This document shows positions 7,608 through 16,078 of a stretch of DNA of 64,000 bases, piece after piece. Position numbers and translations under genes: made by a program. Below the pieces are notes generated by a model, which was not told the DNA's origin, ran no database searches, and saw nothing but the letters and a program-made list of their open reading frames with translations. The stretch comes from Rubrivivax rivuli. GTDB taxonomy: Bacteria; Pseudomonadota; Gammaproteobacteria; Burkholderiales; Burkholderiaceae_C. The stretch is from positions 534,443 through 598,442 of the forward strand of contig NZ_SACR01000005.1 of NCBI RefSeq assembly GCF_004016505.1. Direction: 5' to 3'. The number at the start of each line of letters is the position of its first letter. Position 1 is the first letter of the stretch.

Positions 7608-8735
7608 ATGGCACTCGTAGGATTGGTTGGCTGGCGCGGCATGGTCGGCAGCGTGCTGATGGACCGCATGCAGGCCGAGGGCGACTTCGCGCTTATCGAA
7701 CCGGTGTTCTTCAGCACCAGCAACGCAGGCGGCGCAGCCCCCGCGCAGGCGAAGAACGAGACGAAGCTGCAAGATGCACACGACATCGAAGCGCTCAAGC
7801 GCTGCGACATCGTGCTCACCTGCCAGGGCGGCGACTACACCAGCGCGGTCTACCCGAAGCTGCGCGCCGCAGGCTGGAACGGCCACTGGATCGACGCCGC
7901 CAGCACGCTGCGCATGAACAGCGACGCCGTCATCGTGCTCGACCCGGTGAACCTGCCTGTCATCAAGAACGCGTTGGCTGCGGGCGGCCGCAACTGGATC
8001 GGTGGCAACTGCACCGTCAGCTGCATGCTGATGGGTGTGGGCGCGCTCTACAAGGCGGGCCTCGTGGAGTGGATGAGCACGCAGACCTACCAGGCCGCCA
8101 GCGGCGGTGGCGCGCAGCACATGCGCGAGTTGCTCACGCAGTACGGCACGCTCAACGCAGCGGTCAAGCCGCTGCTGGACGACCCCAAGAGCGCCATCCT
8201 GGAGATCGACCGCCAGGTCATCGCCAAGCAACGTTCGCTCTCTGCTGACGAAACCGCCAACTTCGGCGTGCCCTTGGGCGGCTCGCTCATTCCCTGGATC
8301 GACAAGGATCTGGGCAACGGGATGAGCAAGGAAGAGTGGAAGGGCATGGCCGAGACGAACAAGATCCTCGGCCAGGGCGAAGGCTTCAGCGCGCCGGCAG
8401 TGCCGGTGGACGGCTTCTGCGTGCGCGTGGGCGCCATGCGCTGCCACAGCCAGGCGCTGACGCTGAAGCTGAAGAAGGACGTGCCCGTGGCCGACATCGA
8501 GGCCCTGATCGCCGCCGACAACGCCTGGGTGCAGGTGGTGCCGAACACGCGCGAGGCCACGCTGCAGCACCTCACGCCCGTGGCCGTGACGGGCACCATG
8601 ACCATCCCCGTCGGCCGCATCCGCAAGCTGGCGATGGGCCCCGAGTACGTGGGCGCCTTCACCATCGGCGACCAGCTGCTCTGGGGCGCGGCCGAGCCGC
8701 TGCGCCGCATGCTGCGCATCCTGCTCGACGCCTGA
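7608..8735 (+). CDS. asd: Aspartate-semialdehyde dehydrogenase
   Basis: 375 residues, the gram-negative Asd type. It reduces aspartyl phosphate to aspartate semialdehyde for lysine/diaminopimelate, threonine and methionine. The N-terminal NADP site is GLVGWRGMVGSVLMDRM, and the active-site Cys135 lies in GGNCTVSCMLMG at the same residue number as in E. coli Asd. SGGGAQHMREL and RVGAMRCHSQALTLKLKKD are also conserved. It follows leuB, a common Burkholderiales order, with its own 99-bp leader. Confidence 0.98.
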   Translation: MALVGLVGWRGMVGSVLMDRMQAEGDFALIEPVFFSTSNAGGAAPAQAKNETKLQDAHDIEALKRCDIVLTCQGGDYTSAVYPKLRAAGWNGHWIDAASTLRMNSDAVIVLDPVNLPVIKNALAAGGRNWIGGNCTVSCMLMGVGALYKAGLVEWMSTQTYQAASGGGAQHMRELLTQYGTLNAAVKPLLDDPKSAILEIDRQVIAKQRSLSADETANFGVPLGGSLIPWIDKDLGNGMSKEEWKGMAETNKILGQGEGFSAPAVPVDGFCVRVGAMRCHSQALTLKLKKDVPVADIEALIAADNAWVQVVPNTREATLQHLTPVAVTGTMTIPVGRIRKLAMGPEYVGAFTIGDQLLWGAAEPLRRMLRILLDA

Positions 8736-8990
8736 TCCTGGGCCCGACGTCCGCCGCGCCGCCCCTGCGCGGCGGGCCGTTGCCCCTTGGCAACAAGGTG
8801 CAACGGCCGCCGAAACAAAGCATTTCGCCCGCAGTTCATCAGCCTCTGCGTGAGCTTGCGCGCGTATATGCTTGATACTGTTGCGATTTCTGTCACACGG
8901 CGGGCCCATCCGGGGCCCGGATCCGTCTGACCTGAAGGGACAGCGGTCGGCTTCCGCGTGAGCCGTGACCGTCCTGCGTGGGGGAATGCC
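8736..8990. other. Intergenic leader before fimV
   Basis: A 255-bp non-coding stretch. The only AT-richer patch is at about 8862-8895 (around TATATG and GATACT at 8874-8879), a plausible promoter core for fimV, but I see no -35 at good spacing. GGGGGA at 8980-8985 is the best ribosome-binding site and favours the TTG start at 8991. Confidence 0.35.
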
Positions 8991-11567
8991 TTGAATCAAA
9001 GTCCGACGAAAGCCGCGCGGTTTGCGCTCCGTGGGGTGGCGCTGGCCGCTGCCTGCCTGTGGGCCACGCAGGCCTCTGCCCTGGGGCTGGGGCGGCTGAG
9101 CGTCACGTCCGCGTTGGGTGAAACGCTGCGGGCGGAGATCGAAGTCACGAGCATCACGCCCGAGGAGGCGGCCTCGCTGCAGCTGCGCGTGGCGCCGGCC
9201 GAGGCCTTCCGTGCCGCCGGTGTCGACTACAACGCCGTGCTGCCCTCGGCCTCGGTGCAGCTTGTGCGCCGGCCCGACGGCCGCTCGGTGGTGCGCATCA
9301 CCAGCGACCGAGCGGTGCTCGAACCCTTCGTCGACGTGATCATCGAAGCCTCATGGAGCAGCGGCCGCCTGGTGCGCGAGTACACGATGCTCTTCGACCC
9401 GCCCAGCGCGCGGGTTGCGCAGCAGGCGCCGGCCGCCCCCACCACCGCCCCGGTGATGACCCCGGCGCCGCAGCCCGCCCCCGCTCCTCAAGCGGCGGCG
9501 GCCCCTGCGCCGCAGACCACCGGCACCCCGCCCGTGCGCATCACGCCTCGCGCTCCCGCCCCGGCCACCGCCGCCGCGCCGGTGGAGCCGCCACGGCCTC
9601 CCGTGGCCGGTGCCGCACCTGCCGTCGCGGGGCCCAACGAAGTGAAGGTGCGTGCAGGCGATTCGCTTTCCCGCATCGCTTCGCGCACGCAGCGGCCGGG
9701 GGTCTCGCTCGACCAGATGCTGGTCTCGCTGTTCCGCGGCAATCCCCAGGCCTTCGCCGGCGACAACATGAACCGGCTGAAGTCGGGTGCGGTGCTCTCG
9801 GTGCCGTCCACCGATCAAGCCAAGGCCATCACCGCCGCCGAAGCGCGCGAGGTCATCCAGGCGCAGAGTGCTGATTTCGCGGCCTACCGCCAGCGCCTGG
9901 CCAGCGGCACCACCACGGAGGCCGACGCCGCCGCCGGCCGCCAGGCCCGCGGTCAGGTGCAGGCGCAGGTGGACGACCGCAAGACCGCCGCCGCCCCCAC
10001 GCCCGACCGCCTGAAGCTCAGCCAGGGCGGCGTGAAGGCCTCGGCCCCCGAGGTGCGTGCGTCCACCGAGACGCAGAAGCGCGATGAAGCCGCGCGCCTG
10101 GCCGAACTGGCGCGCAACGTCGAGGAACTCAAGCGCCTGCAGCAAGGCACGGCCGCCACCACCGGCCCCAAGCCAGCGGCTCCTGCGGCTGCGCCAGTAC
10201 CCGCACCCGCTGCCGTGCCTGCGCCAACCGTCACGGCGGCCACGCCGCCGGCCCCCGCGCCCGCCGCGGCCCCGACGCCGGCACCGGCCCCCAAGCCCGC
10301 GGCCGCGCCTGCGCCGGCTCCTGCCCCTACGCCAGCGCCTGAAGAGGGCGGCGGCTTCCTCGACAGCCTGCTCGACAACTCGCTGCTGCTGCCGGGTGCT
10401 GGCGTGCTGGTGGTGTTGCTGGCAGGCCTGGGCCTGTACCGCCTGCGTTCGCGCCGCAAGCCGGCCGGCGAAACCTCCTTCCTGGAGAGCCGCCTGCAGC
10501 CCGACTCGTTCTTCGGTGCCAGCGGCGGCCAGCGCATCGACACGCGCGATGCGGCGGCCACTTCGAACTCGTCGATGAGCTACTCGCTCAGCCAACTCGA
10601 CGCGATTGGCGACGTGGACCCGGTGGCCGAGGCAGACGTGTACCTCGCCTACGGCCGCGACCTGCAGGCCGAGGAGATCCTCAAGGAAGCCATGCGCGCC
10701 ACGCCGGAGCGCATGGCCATCCGCAGCAAGCTGCTGGAGGTCTACGCCAAGCGCCGCGACATCAAGGCTTTCGAGTTGCTCGCCACGCAGCTCTTCAACC
10801 TGACGCACGGCGAGGGTGAAGACTGGCAGAAGGCCCAGGAACTGGGCCGCGGCATCGACCCGGAGAACCCGCTCTACGCTCCCGGCGGCGTGCCCGAAGA
10901 GGTGCGCGCGTCTGGCGGCGTCATGATGCCCGACGCCCTCGGCGCCTCCACGCAGCCCTACACCGCGCCGCCCACGCCACCGGCCTTCGAGCCGGCGGTG
11001 GACGCCACGCTCGATTCGCGGCTCGATTCGCGCCTGGACACCAGTGCCGGTCTCGACCTCGACCTCGGCTTCGACCTGCCCGACACGCCGGCGCCGGCCC
11101 CGACGCCCATCACCGAAACCACGCAGCCCTTCACCACGGCGGCACAGATGGTGGGTGACGACGCGCTCGACTTCAACCTCGAGCCCGCCGACGAGCCCAA
11201 GACCGTGCCGGTGCCGCGCAACGTGCCGCCGCCCCCGCCGGCCGACGAGGGCCTCGATTTCGACCTCGGCGCCTTGAGCAACGAACCCGTCACCATCGCC
11301 GTCAAGCCGCCGGCCGCGGCGCCGGCCGATGGCGGCCTGGACTTCGGCGAGTTCTCCATCGGCGGCGAAGCTCTCACGGCGCCTGATGCGTCGGCAGCCG
11401 GCGCAGACGACCCCAACGACCCGCTGGCCCGCAAGCTGGAACTGGCCGAAGAGTTCCGCCAGATCGGCGACCTGGAAGGCGCGCGCGACCTGCTCGAAGA
11501 GGTGGTCGCCAAGGGCGCTGGGCCTCTGCAGGCCAAGGCCCAGGGCATGCTCGACAAGCTGATGTGA
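8991..11567 (+). CDS. fimV: FimV-family LysM/TPR polar hub protein
   Basis: About 858 residues from TTG 8991, or 869 from the in-frame GTG at 8958; I prefer TTG because GGGGGA sits 5 nt upstream and the signal peptide (basic start, ALAAACLWATQASA) is then normal. Order: signal peptide, FimV N-terminal domain (GLGRLSVTSALGETLRAEIEV), Ala/Pro linker, LysM domain around 9635-9800 (VRAGDSLSRIA), second Ala/Pro-rich linker, one membrane span at about 10381-10450, a TPR-like segment (DVYLAYGRDLQAEEILKEAM), acidic linker and the C-terminal FimV motif (KLELAEEFRQIGDLEGARDL). In Pseudomonas FimV supports type IV pilus assembly and polar organisation. Its position beside truA-trpF is conserved. Confidence 0.93.
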   Translation: MNQSPTKAARFALRGVALAAACLWATQASALGLGRLSVTSALGETLRAEIEVTSITPEEAASLQLRVAPAEAFRAAGVDYNAVLPSASVQLVRRPDGRSVVRITSDRAVLEPFVDVIIEASWSSGRLVREYTMLFDPPSARVAQQAPAAPTTAPVMTPAPQPAPAPQAAAAPAPQTTGTPPVRITPRAPAPATAAAPVEPPRPPVAGAAPAVAGPNEVKVRAGDSLSRIASRTQRPGVSLDQMLVSLFRGNPQAFAGDNMNRLKSGAVLSVPSTDQAKAITAAEAREVIQAQSADFAAYRQRLASGTTTEADAAAGRQARGQVQAQVDDRKTAAAPTPDRLKLSQGGVKASAPEVRASTETQKRDEAARLAELARNVEELKRLQQGTAATTGPKPAAPAAAPVPAPAAVPAPTVTAATPPAPAPAAAPTPAPAPKPAAAPAPAPAPTPAPEEGGGFLDSLLDNSLLLPGAGVLVVLLAGLGLYRLRSRRKPAGETSFLESRLQPDSFFGASGGQRIDTRDAAATSNSSMSYSLSQLDAIGDVDPVAEADVYLAYGRDLQAEEILKEAMRATPERMAIRSKLLEVYAKRRDIKAFELLATQLFNLTHGEGEDWQKAQELGRGIDPENPLYAPGGVPEEVRASGGVMMPDALGASTQPYTAPPTPPAFEPAVDATLDSRLDSRLDTSAGLDLDLGFDLPDTPAPAPTPITETTQPFTTAAQMVGDDALDFNLEPADEPKTVPVPRNVPPPPPADEGLDFDLGALSNEPVTIAVKPPAAAPADGGLDFGEFSIGGEALTAPDASAAGADDPNDPLARKLELAEEFRQIGDLEGARDLLEEVVAKGAGPLQAKAQGMLDKLM

Positions 11568-11571
11568 GCAG

Positions 11572-11595
11572 GCGCCTCCGCGCACGCGGGGGCGC
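11572..11595 (+). other. Stem-loop in fimV-truA junction
   Basis: GCGCCTCCG (11572-11580) pairs with CGGGGGCGC (11587-11595) through a 6-nt loop with one T-G pair. It ends 6 nt before the truA ATG and so could mask its ribosome-binding region. No T-run. Confidence 0.45.
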
Positions 11596-11601
11596 GGGCT
11601 G

Positions 11602-12384
11602 ATGCGCGTCGCACTCGGCATCGGCTACCGCGGCCAGGGCTACCACGGCTGGCAGTCGCAGCCCGACGGCCGCACCGTGCAAGACGAGCTGGAGCTGGCG
11701 CTTTCGGCCTTCGTCACGCGCCCCATCAGCACCGTGTGCGCCGGCCGCACCGACGCCGGCGTGCACGGCCTGAACCAGGTGGTGCACCTCGACACCGACA
11801 TCGAGCGCCCGGCGTTCTCGTGGGTGCGCGGCACCAACCGCTACCTGCCGGCCGACATCGCCGTGCAGTGGGCGCAGCGGGTGCCCGACAGCTTCCACGC
11901 CCGCAACAGCGCGCGCGGCCGGCGCTACCGCTTCGTGCTGCTGGAATCGCCCGTGCGCCCGGCGCTGGAGCAAGGCCTGGTGGGCTGGGTCTTCCGGCCG
12001 TTGGACGGTGAGGCCATGCGGCAGGCCGCCGCCGCCCTGATTGGCGAACACGACTTCACCAGTTTCCGCGCCGCCAACTGCCAGAGCCCGACGCCGGTGA
12101 AGACCTTGCGCGCCATCGAGATCCGCCGGCGTGGCGCCTACTGGTCCTTCGAGTTCGACGCGAACGCTTTCCTGTACCACATGGTGCGCAACATCATGGG
12201 GTGCCTGGTGGCGGTGGGGCAGGGCCGCCAGAGCCCGGGCTGGATGGCCGAGGTGCTGGCCGCGCGCAGCCGTCACGCCGCCGCGCCCACCTTCCCCCCG
12301 GACGGGCTGTACTTCGTGGGGCCGTACTACGATGAGGCGCTGCGCATCCCCGCGCACACGCCGGCAGCCGATTGGCTGCCCTGA
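11602..12384 (+). CDS. truA: tRNA pseudouridine(38-40) synthase
   Basis: 260 residues. Isomerises uridines 38-40 in the anticodon arm of tRNAs. The catalytic aspartate is Asp51 in CAGRTDAGVHGLNQVVH; the N-terminal GIGYRGQGYHGWQSQPDGRT and the C-terminal FLYHMVRNIMGCLVAVGQG are also family signatures. It lies between fimV and trpF as in many beta- and gammaproteobacteria. Confidence 0.98.
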   Translation: MRVALGIGYRGQGYHGWQSQPDGRTVQDELELALSAFVTRPISTVCAGRTDAGVHGLNQVVHLDTDIERPAFSWVRGTNRYLPADIAVQWAQRVPDSFHARNSARGRRYRFVLLESPVRPALEQGLVGWVFRPLDGEAMRQAAAALIGEHDFTSFRAANCQSPTPVKTLRAIEIRRRGAYWSFEFDANAFLYHMVRNIMGCLVAVGQGRQSPGWMAEVLAARSRHAAAPTFPPDGLYFVGPYYDEALRIPAHTPAADWLP

Positions 12385-12392
12385 AGGAAGCC

Positions 12393-13064
12393 GTGCCCCG
12401 CACCCGCATCAAGATCTGTGGCCTCACGCGCGAGGCCGATGTCGACGAGGCCCTGGAGGCCGGCGCGGACGCGCTGGGCTTCGTGCTGTACCCGAAAAGC
12501 GCCCGCCATGTGACGCTGGCGCGCGCTGCGGAACTGGCGGCCCGCATGCCCCCTTTCGTCACGCCCGTGCTGCTGCTGGTGAACGCCTCGCCGCACGACG
12601 TGCGCCTGGCCACCGAGGCGCTGCCGCAGGCGCTGCTGCAGTTCCACGGCGACGAAACGCCCGCGCAGTGCGAGGCCGCGGGCGTGCCCTACCTGCGTGC
12701 CGCGCGCATGGGCCCCGACGGCCTGGTGGCCCACCCCCACGAGGGCAGGGCGCAGACCGCTTTGCTAGACTTCGCGCAGCTGTTTTCCAGCGCACAGGCC
12801 CTGCTGCTCGACGCCCACGTCGAGGGTTTCGGTGGGGGCGGGAAGGTCTTCGATTGGTCACAGATTCCACCAAGCGTGCCCCTTCCGGTCGTTTTGTCTG
12901 GTGGGTTGAATCCTGCCAACGTGACCGATGGGGTGTTGAGCGTCCGGCCTTGGGCCGTTGACGTGAGCACCGGCGTGGAGATCAGCAAGGGCGTCAAGAG
13001 CGGCCCGCTGATGCGCCGGTTCTGCAAGGCGGTGCGCGAAGCCGACGACCGGCTCGGCACCTGA
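12393..13064 (+). CDS. trpF: Phosphoribosylanthranilate isomerase
   Basis: 223 residues from GTG 12393 (MPRTRIKICGLTREADVDEA), preceded by AAGGAAG at 12383-12389; a TTG at 12372 inside truA is in frame but lacks a better site. Single-domain TrpF, a TIM barrel converting phosphoribosylanthranilate to CdRP. Catalytic Cys is in KICGLT, the catalytic Asp in LLDAHVEGFGGGGKVFDW, and the phosphate site in LSGGLNPANV and VDVSTGVEISKGVKS. Gene order truA-trpF-trpB-trpA, with no fused trpC. Confidence 0.97.
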   Translation: MPRTRIKICGLTREADVDEALEAGADALGFVLYPKSARHVTLARAAELAARMPPFVTPVLLLVNASPHDVRLATEALPQALLQFHGDETPAQCEAAGVPYLRAARMGPDGLVAHPHEGRAQTALLDFAQLFSSAQALLLDAHVEGFGGGGKVFDWSQIPPSVPLPVVLSGGLNPANVTDGVLSVRPWAVDVSTGVEISKGVKSGPLMRRFCKAVREADDRLGT

Positions 13065-13068
13065 CCCG

Positions 13069-13091
13069 CCGCAGCGCGACGCGCGCTGCGG
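13069..13091 (+). other. Perfect stem-loop between trpF and trpB
   Basis: CCGCAGCGCG (13069-13078) and CGCGCTGCGG (13082-13091) form a perfect 10-bp stem with a 3-nt loop. It is 9 nt upstream of the trpB Shine-Dalgarno AAGGA (13100-13104). There is no T-run, so termination is unlikely; mRNA processing or stability is more plausible. Confidence 0.55.
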
Positions 13092-13112
13092 CCACTGCCA
13101 AGGAATCACCCC

Positions 13113-14387
13113 ATGTTGAACTACCAGCAGCCCGATGCCCGCGGGCGTTTCGGCCCCGTCGCGGGCCCGGCCACCAGCAACTACTACGGCGGCACCTTCG
13201 TCTCCGAGACGCTCATCCACGCGCTGCGTGAACTGGAGCAGGCCTACGCGAAGTACCGCGAAGACCCCGAGTTCGTCGCCGAGTTTCGCCACGAGCTGAA
13301 GCACTTCGTCGGCCGGCCGAGCCCGATCTACCACGCGGCCCGTTTGAGCCGCGAGATCGGCGGCGCGCAGATCCACCTCAAGCGCGAAGACCTCAACCAC
13401 ACCGGCGCGCACAAGGTGAACAACACCATCGGCCAGGCGCTGCTGGCACGCCGCATGGGCAAGCCGCGCGTGATCGCCGAAACCGGTGCCGGGCAGCACG
13501 GCGTGGCCACGGCCACCATCTGCGCGCGCTACGGCATGGAATGCGTGGTCTACATGGGCAGCGAAGACGTCAAGCGCCAGAGCCCCAACGTCTACCGCAT
13601 GCACCTGCTGGGTGCCAAGGTGGTGCCCGTTGAATCGGGCAGCAAGACGCTGAAGGACGCGCTGAACGAAGCGCTGCGCGACTGGGTGACGAACGTGGAG
13701 AACACGTTCTACATCATCGGCACCGTGGCCGGCCCGCATCCCTACCCGATGATGGTGCGCGATTTCCAGAGCGTGATTGGCGACGAGTGCCTGACGCAGA
13801 TGCCCGAGCAGATCGGCCGGCAGCCCGATGCCGTCATCGCCTGCGTGGGTGGCGGCAGCAACGCCATGGGCATGTTCTACCCCTACATCCCGCACGAAGG
13901 CACGCGCCTGATCGGCGTGGAAGCGGCGGGCGAGGGCATCGCCAGCGGCAAACACGCCGCCAGCCTCTCGGCCGGCACGCCGGGTGTGCTGCACGGCAAC
14001 CGCACCTATTTGCTGCAAGACGCCAACGGCCAGATCACCGAAACGCACAGCATCAGCGCTGGCCTGGATTACCCCGGCGTCGGCCCCGAACACGCCTACC
14101 TGAAGGACATCGGCCGCGCCGAGTACGTGGGAGTGACGGACACCGAGGCGCTCTCGGCCTTCCACCGCCTGTGCCGCAGCGAAGGCATCATCCCCGCGCT
14201 GGAAAGCAGCCATGCCGTGGCCCACGCGATGAAGCTGGCCGCCACGATGCGCCCCGACCAGCACCTGCTCGTGAACCTGAGCGGCCGTGGCGACAAGGAC
14301 ATCGGCACCGTGGCCGACCTCACCGGCGCCGAGTTCTACTGCCGCCCCAGTTGCCGCGGCCAGAGCGTGAAGGGCGGTGTCGCATGA
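13113..14387 (+). CDS. trpB: Tryptophan synthase beta subunit
   Basis: 424 residues. PLP enzyme joining indole and serine. The PLP lysine is Lys101 in NHTGAHKVNNTIGQALLA, with the phosphate-binding GGGSNAMGMFYPY and the activating segment AETGAGQHGVATATICAR. Residues around DYPGVGPEHAYLKDIGR and ESSHAVAHA are as expected. Its stop overlaps the trpA start by ATGA, coupling the two subunits. Confidence 0.98.
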   Translation: MLNYQQPDARGRFGPVAGPATSNYYGGTFVSETLIHALRELEQAYAKYREDPEFVAEFRHELKHFVGRPSPIYHAARLSREIGGAQIHLKREDLNHTGAHKVNNTIGQALLARRMGKPRVIAETGAGQHGVATATICARYGMECVVYMGSEDVKRQSPNVYRMHLLGAKVVPVESGSKTLKDALNEALRDWVTNVENTFYIIGTVAGPHPYPMMVRDFQSVIGDECLTQMPEQIGRQPDAVIACVGGGSNAMGMFYPYIPHEGTRLIGVEAAGEGIASGKHAASLSAGTPGVLHGNRTYLLQDANGQITETHSISAGLDYPGVGPEHAYLKDIGRAEYVGVTDTEALSAFHRLCRSEGIIPALESSHAVAHAMKLAATMRPDQHLLVNLSGRGDKDIGTVADLTGAEFYCRPSCRGQSVKGGVA

Positions 14388-15193
14388 GCCGCATCCCGGA
14401 AGTCATGGCCGCTTTGAAGGCCCAGGGCCGCCCGGCGCTCATCCCCTACGTCACCGCCGGCGACCCCTACGTCGACCTCACGCCCGAGATCATGCTGGCG
14501 CTGGCCGAAGGCGGCGCCGACATCATCGAGCTGGGTGTGCCCTTCAGCGACCCGATGGCCGACGGCCCCGTCATCCAGAAGGCCAGCGAGCGCGCGCTCG
14601 CCCGCGGCATCGGTGCCACGCAGGTGCTGGACATGGTGCGCACCTTCCGCCGCAGCAACAGCACCACGCCCGTGGTGCTGATGGGCTACGCCAACCCGGT
14701 GGAGGCCTACGACCACCGCCATGGGCCCGGCCGCTTCATCACCGATGCACGCGAGGCCGGCGTCGACGGCCTGCTGGTGGTGGACTACCCGCCCGAGGAG
14801 TGCGAGGGCTTCGCCGCGCAGCTGAAGGCCGCCGGCCTGGACCTGATCTTCCTGCTGGCGCCCACCAGCACCGAAGACCGCATGGCCCAGGTGGGCCGCA
14901 TCGCCAGCGGCTACGTGTACTACGTGTCGCTCAAGGGCGTGACGGGCGCCGGCCACCTGGACACCGACGCCGTGGCAGAGATGCTGCCGCGCATCCGCCG
15001 CCACGTCAGCGTGCCCGTGGGCGTGGGTTTCGGCATCCGCGACGCCGCCACCGCGAAGGCCGTGGGCGCGGTGGCCGACGCGGTGGTGATCGGCTCGCGG
15101 CTGATCCAGATTCTGGAAACCCAGACGCGCGACAATGCGCCCCTGGCAGCGCGCGCCTTCATGGCGGAGATCCGCGCCGCCCTGGACGTTTAA
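14384..15193 (+). CDS. trpA: Tryptophan synthase alpha subunit
   Basis: 269 residues from ATG 14384. Cleaves indole-3-glycerol phosphate and channels indole to TrpB. The catalytic Glu49 (DIIELGVPFSDP) and Asp60 (MADGP) fall at the same numbers as in the E. coli enzyme; the phosphate loop GVGFGIRD is present. Start shared with the trpB stop. Confidence 0.98.
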   Translation: MSRIPEVMAALKAQGRPALIPYVTAGDPYVDLTPEIMLALAEGGADIIELGVPFSDPMADGPVIQKASERALARGIGATQVLDMVRTFRRSNSTTPVVLMGYANPVEAYDHRHGPGRFITDAREAGVDGLLVVDYPPEECEGFAAQLKAAGLDLIFLLAPTSTEDRMAQVGRIASGYVYYVSLKGVTGAGHLDTDAVAEMLPRIRRHVSVPVGVGFGIRDAATAKAVGAVADAVVIGSRLIQILETQTRDNAPLAARAFMAEIRAALDV

Positions 15194-15205
15194 GGAGCTG
15201 CCCGC

Positions 15206-16078
15206 ATGAGTTGGCTTGAGAAACTGCTGCCCCCGAAGATCCAGCCCACCGACCCGGCCGAGCGCCGTGTCGTGCCCGAGGGGCTGTGGATCAAGTGCCC
15301 CTCGTGCGAGACGGTGCTCTACAAGACCGACCTGGAGCAGAACCTCAACGTCTGCCCCAAGTGCGACCACCACCACCGCATCGGCGCGCGCGCACGGCTG
15401 GACGCCTTCCTCGACCCCGAGGGCCGCTGGGAGATCGGGCAGGAGGTGATGCCCGTCGACGCGCTGAAGTTCAAGGACAGCAAGAAGTACCCGCAGCGCC
15501 TGAAGGCCGCGCTGGAAGCCACCGGCGAGACCGACGCGCTGGTGGTGGTGGGCGGCGCGGTGATGAGCGTGCCGGTGGTGGCTGCGTGCTTCGAGTTCGA
15601 GTTCATGGGCGGCAGCATGGGCAGCGTGGTGGGCGAGCGGTTCGCCCGCGGCGTGGAAGCCGCGCTCGAGCAGAAGGTGCCTTTCGTGAGTTTCACGGCC
15701 ACGGGCGGTGCACGCATGCAGGAGGGCCTGCTGAGCCTGCTGCAGATGGCCAAGACCAACGCCGCGCTCACGCGCCTGGCCAAGGCGAAACTGCCCTACA
15801 TCAGCGTGCTGACCGACCCCACCATGGGCGGCGTTTCGGCCAGCTTCGCCTTCGTGGGTGACGTGGTCATCGCCGAGCCCAAGGCCCTGATCGGCTTTGC
15901 CGGCCCGCGCGTGATCGAGAACACCGTGCGCGAGAAGCTGCCCGAGGGCTTCCAGCGCGCCGAGTTCCTGCGCGACAAGGGGGCGCTGGACATGATCATC
16001 GACCGCCGCCAGATGCGGGCCACCGTGGCGCGGCTGCTGGCCCTGTTGCAGCGCCAGAGCGCTGACGCCGTCGCTTGA
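15206..16078 (+). CDS. accD: Acetyl-CoA carboxylase carboxyltransferase beta subunit
   Basis: 290 residues. Transfers CO2 from carboxybiotin to acetyl-CoA with AccA. The N-terminal four-cysteine zinc ribbon is Cys31-Cys34 and Cys50-Cys53 (KCPSC, VCPKCDHHHRIG), followed by the crotonase-like carboxyltransferase core with TATGGARMQEG and LTDPTMGGVSASFA. AAGGAGCTG upstream of ATG 15206 is the ribosome-binding site. Ends overlapping the folC start. Confidence 0.98.
   Translation: MSWLEKLLPPKIQPTDPAERRVVPEGLWIKCPSCETVLYKTDLEQNLNVCPKCDHHHRIGARARLDAFLDPEGRWEIGQEVMPVDALKFKDSKKYPQRLKAALEATGETDALVVVGGAVMSVPVVAACFEFEFMGGSMGSVVGERFARGVEAALEQKVPFVSFTATGGARMQEGLLSLLQMAKTNAALTRLAKAKLPYISVLTDPTMGGVSASFAFVGDVVIAEPKALIGFAGPRVIENTVREKLPEGFQRAEFLRDKGALDMIIDRRQMRATVARLLALLQRQSADAVA

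Noticed and set aside
8958..8990. GTG 8958 as the fimV start
   Set aside because: The nearest Shine-Dalgarno-like AAGGGA is about 16 nt away, while TTG 8991 has GGGGGA at good spacing and gives a normal signal peptide; not fully excluded.
5298..8999. A 1,233-codon open frame on the minus strand across leuC, leuD, leuB and asd
   Set aside because: Antisense shadow of four well-supported enzymes; composition is His/Arg/Ala-rich with no domain signature.
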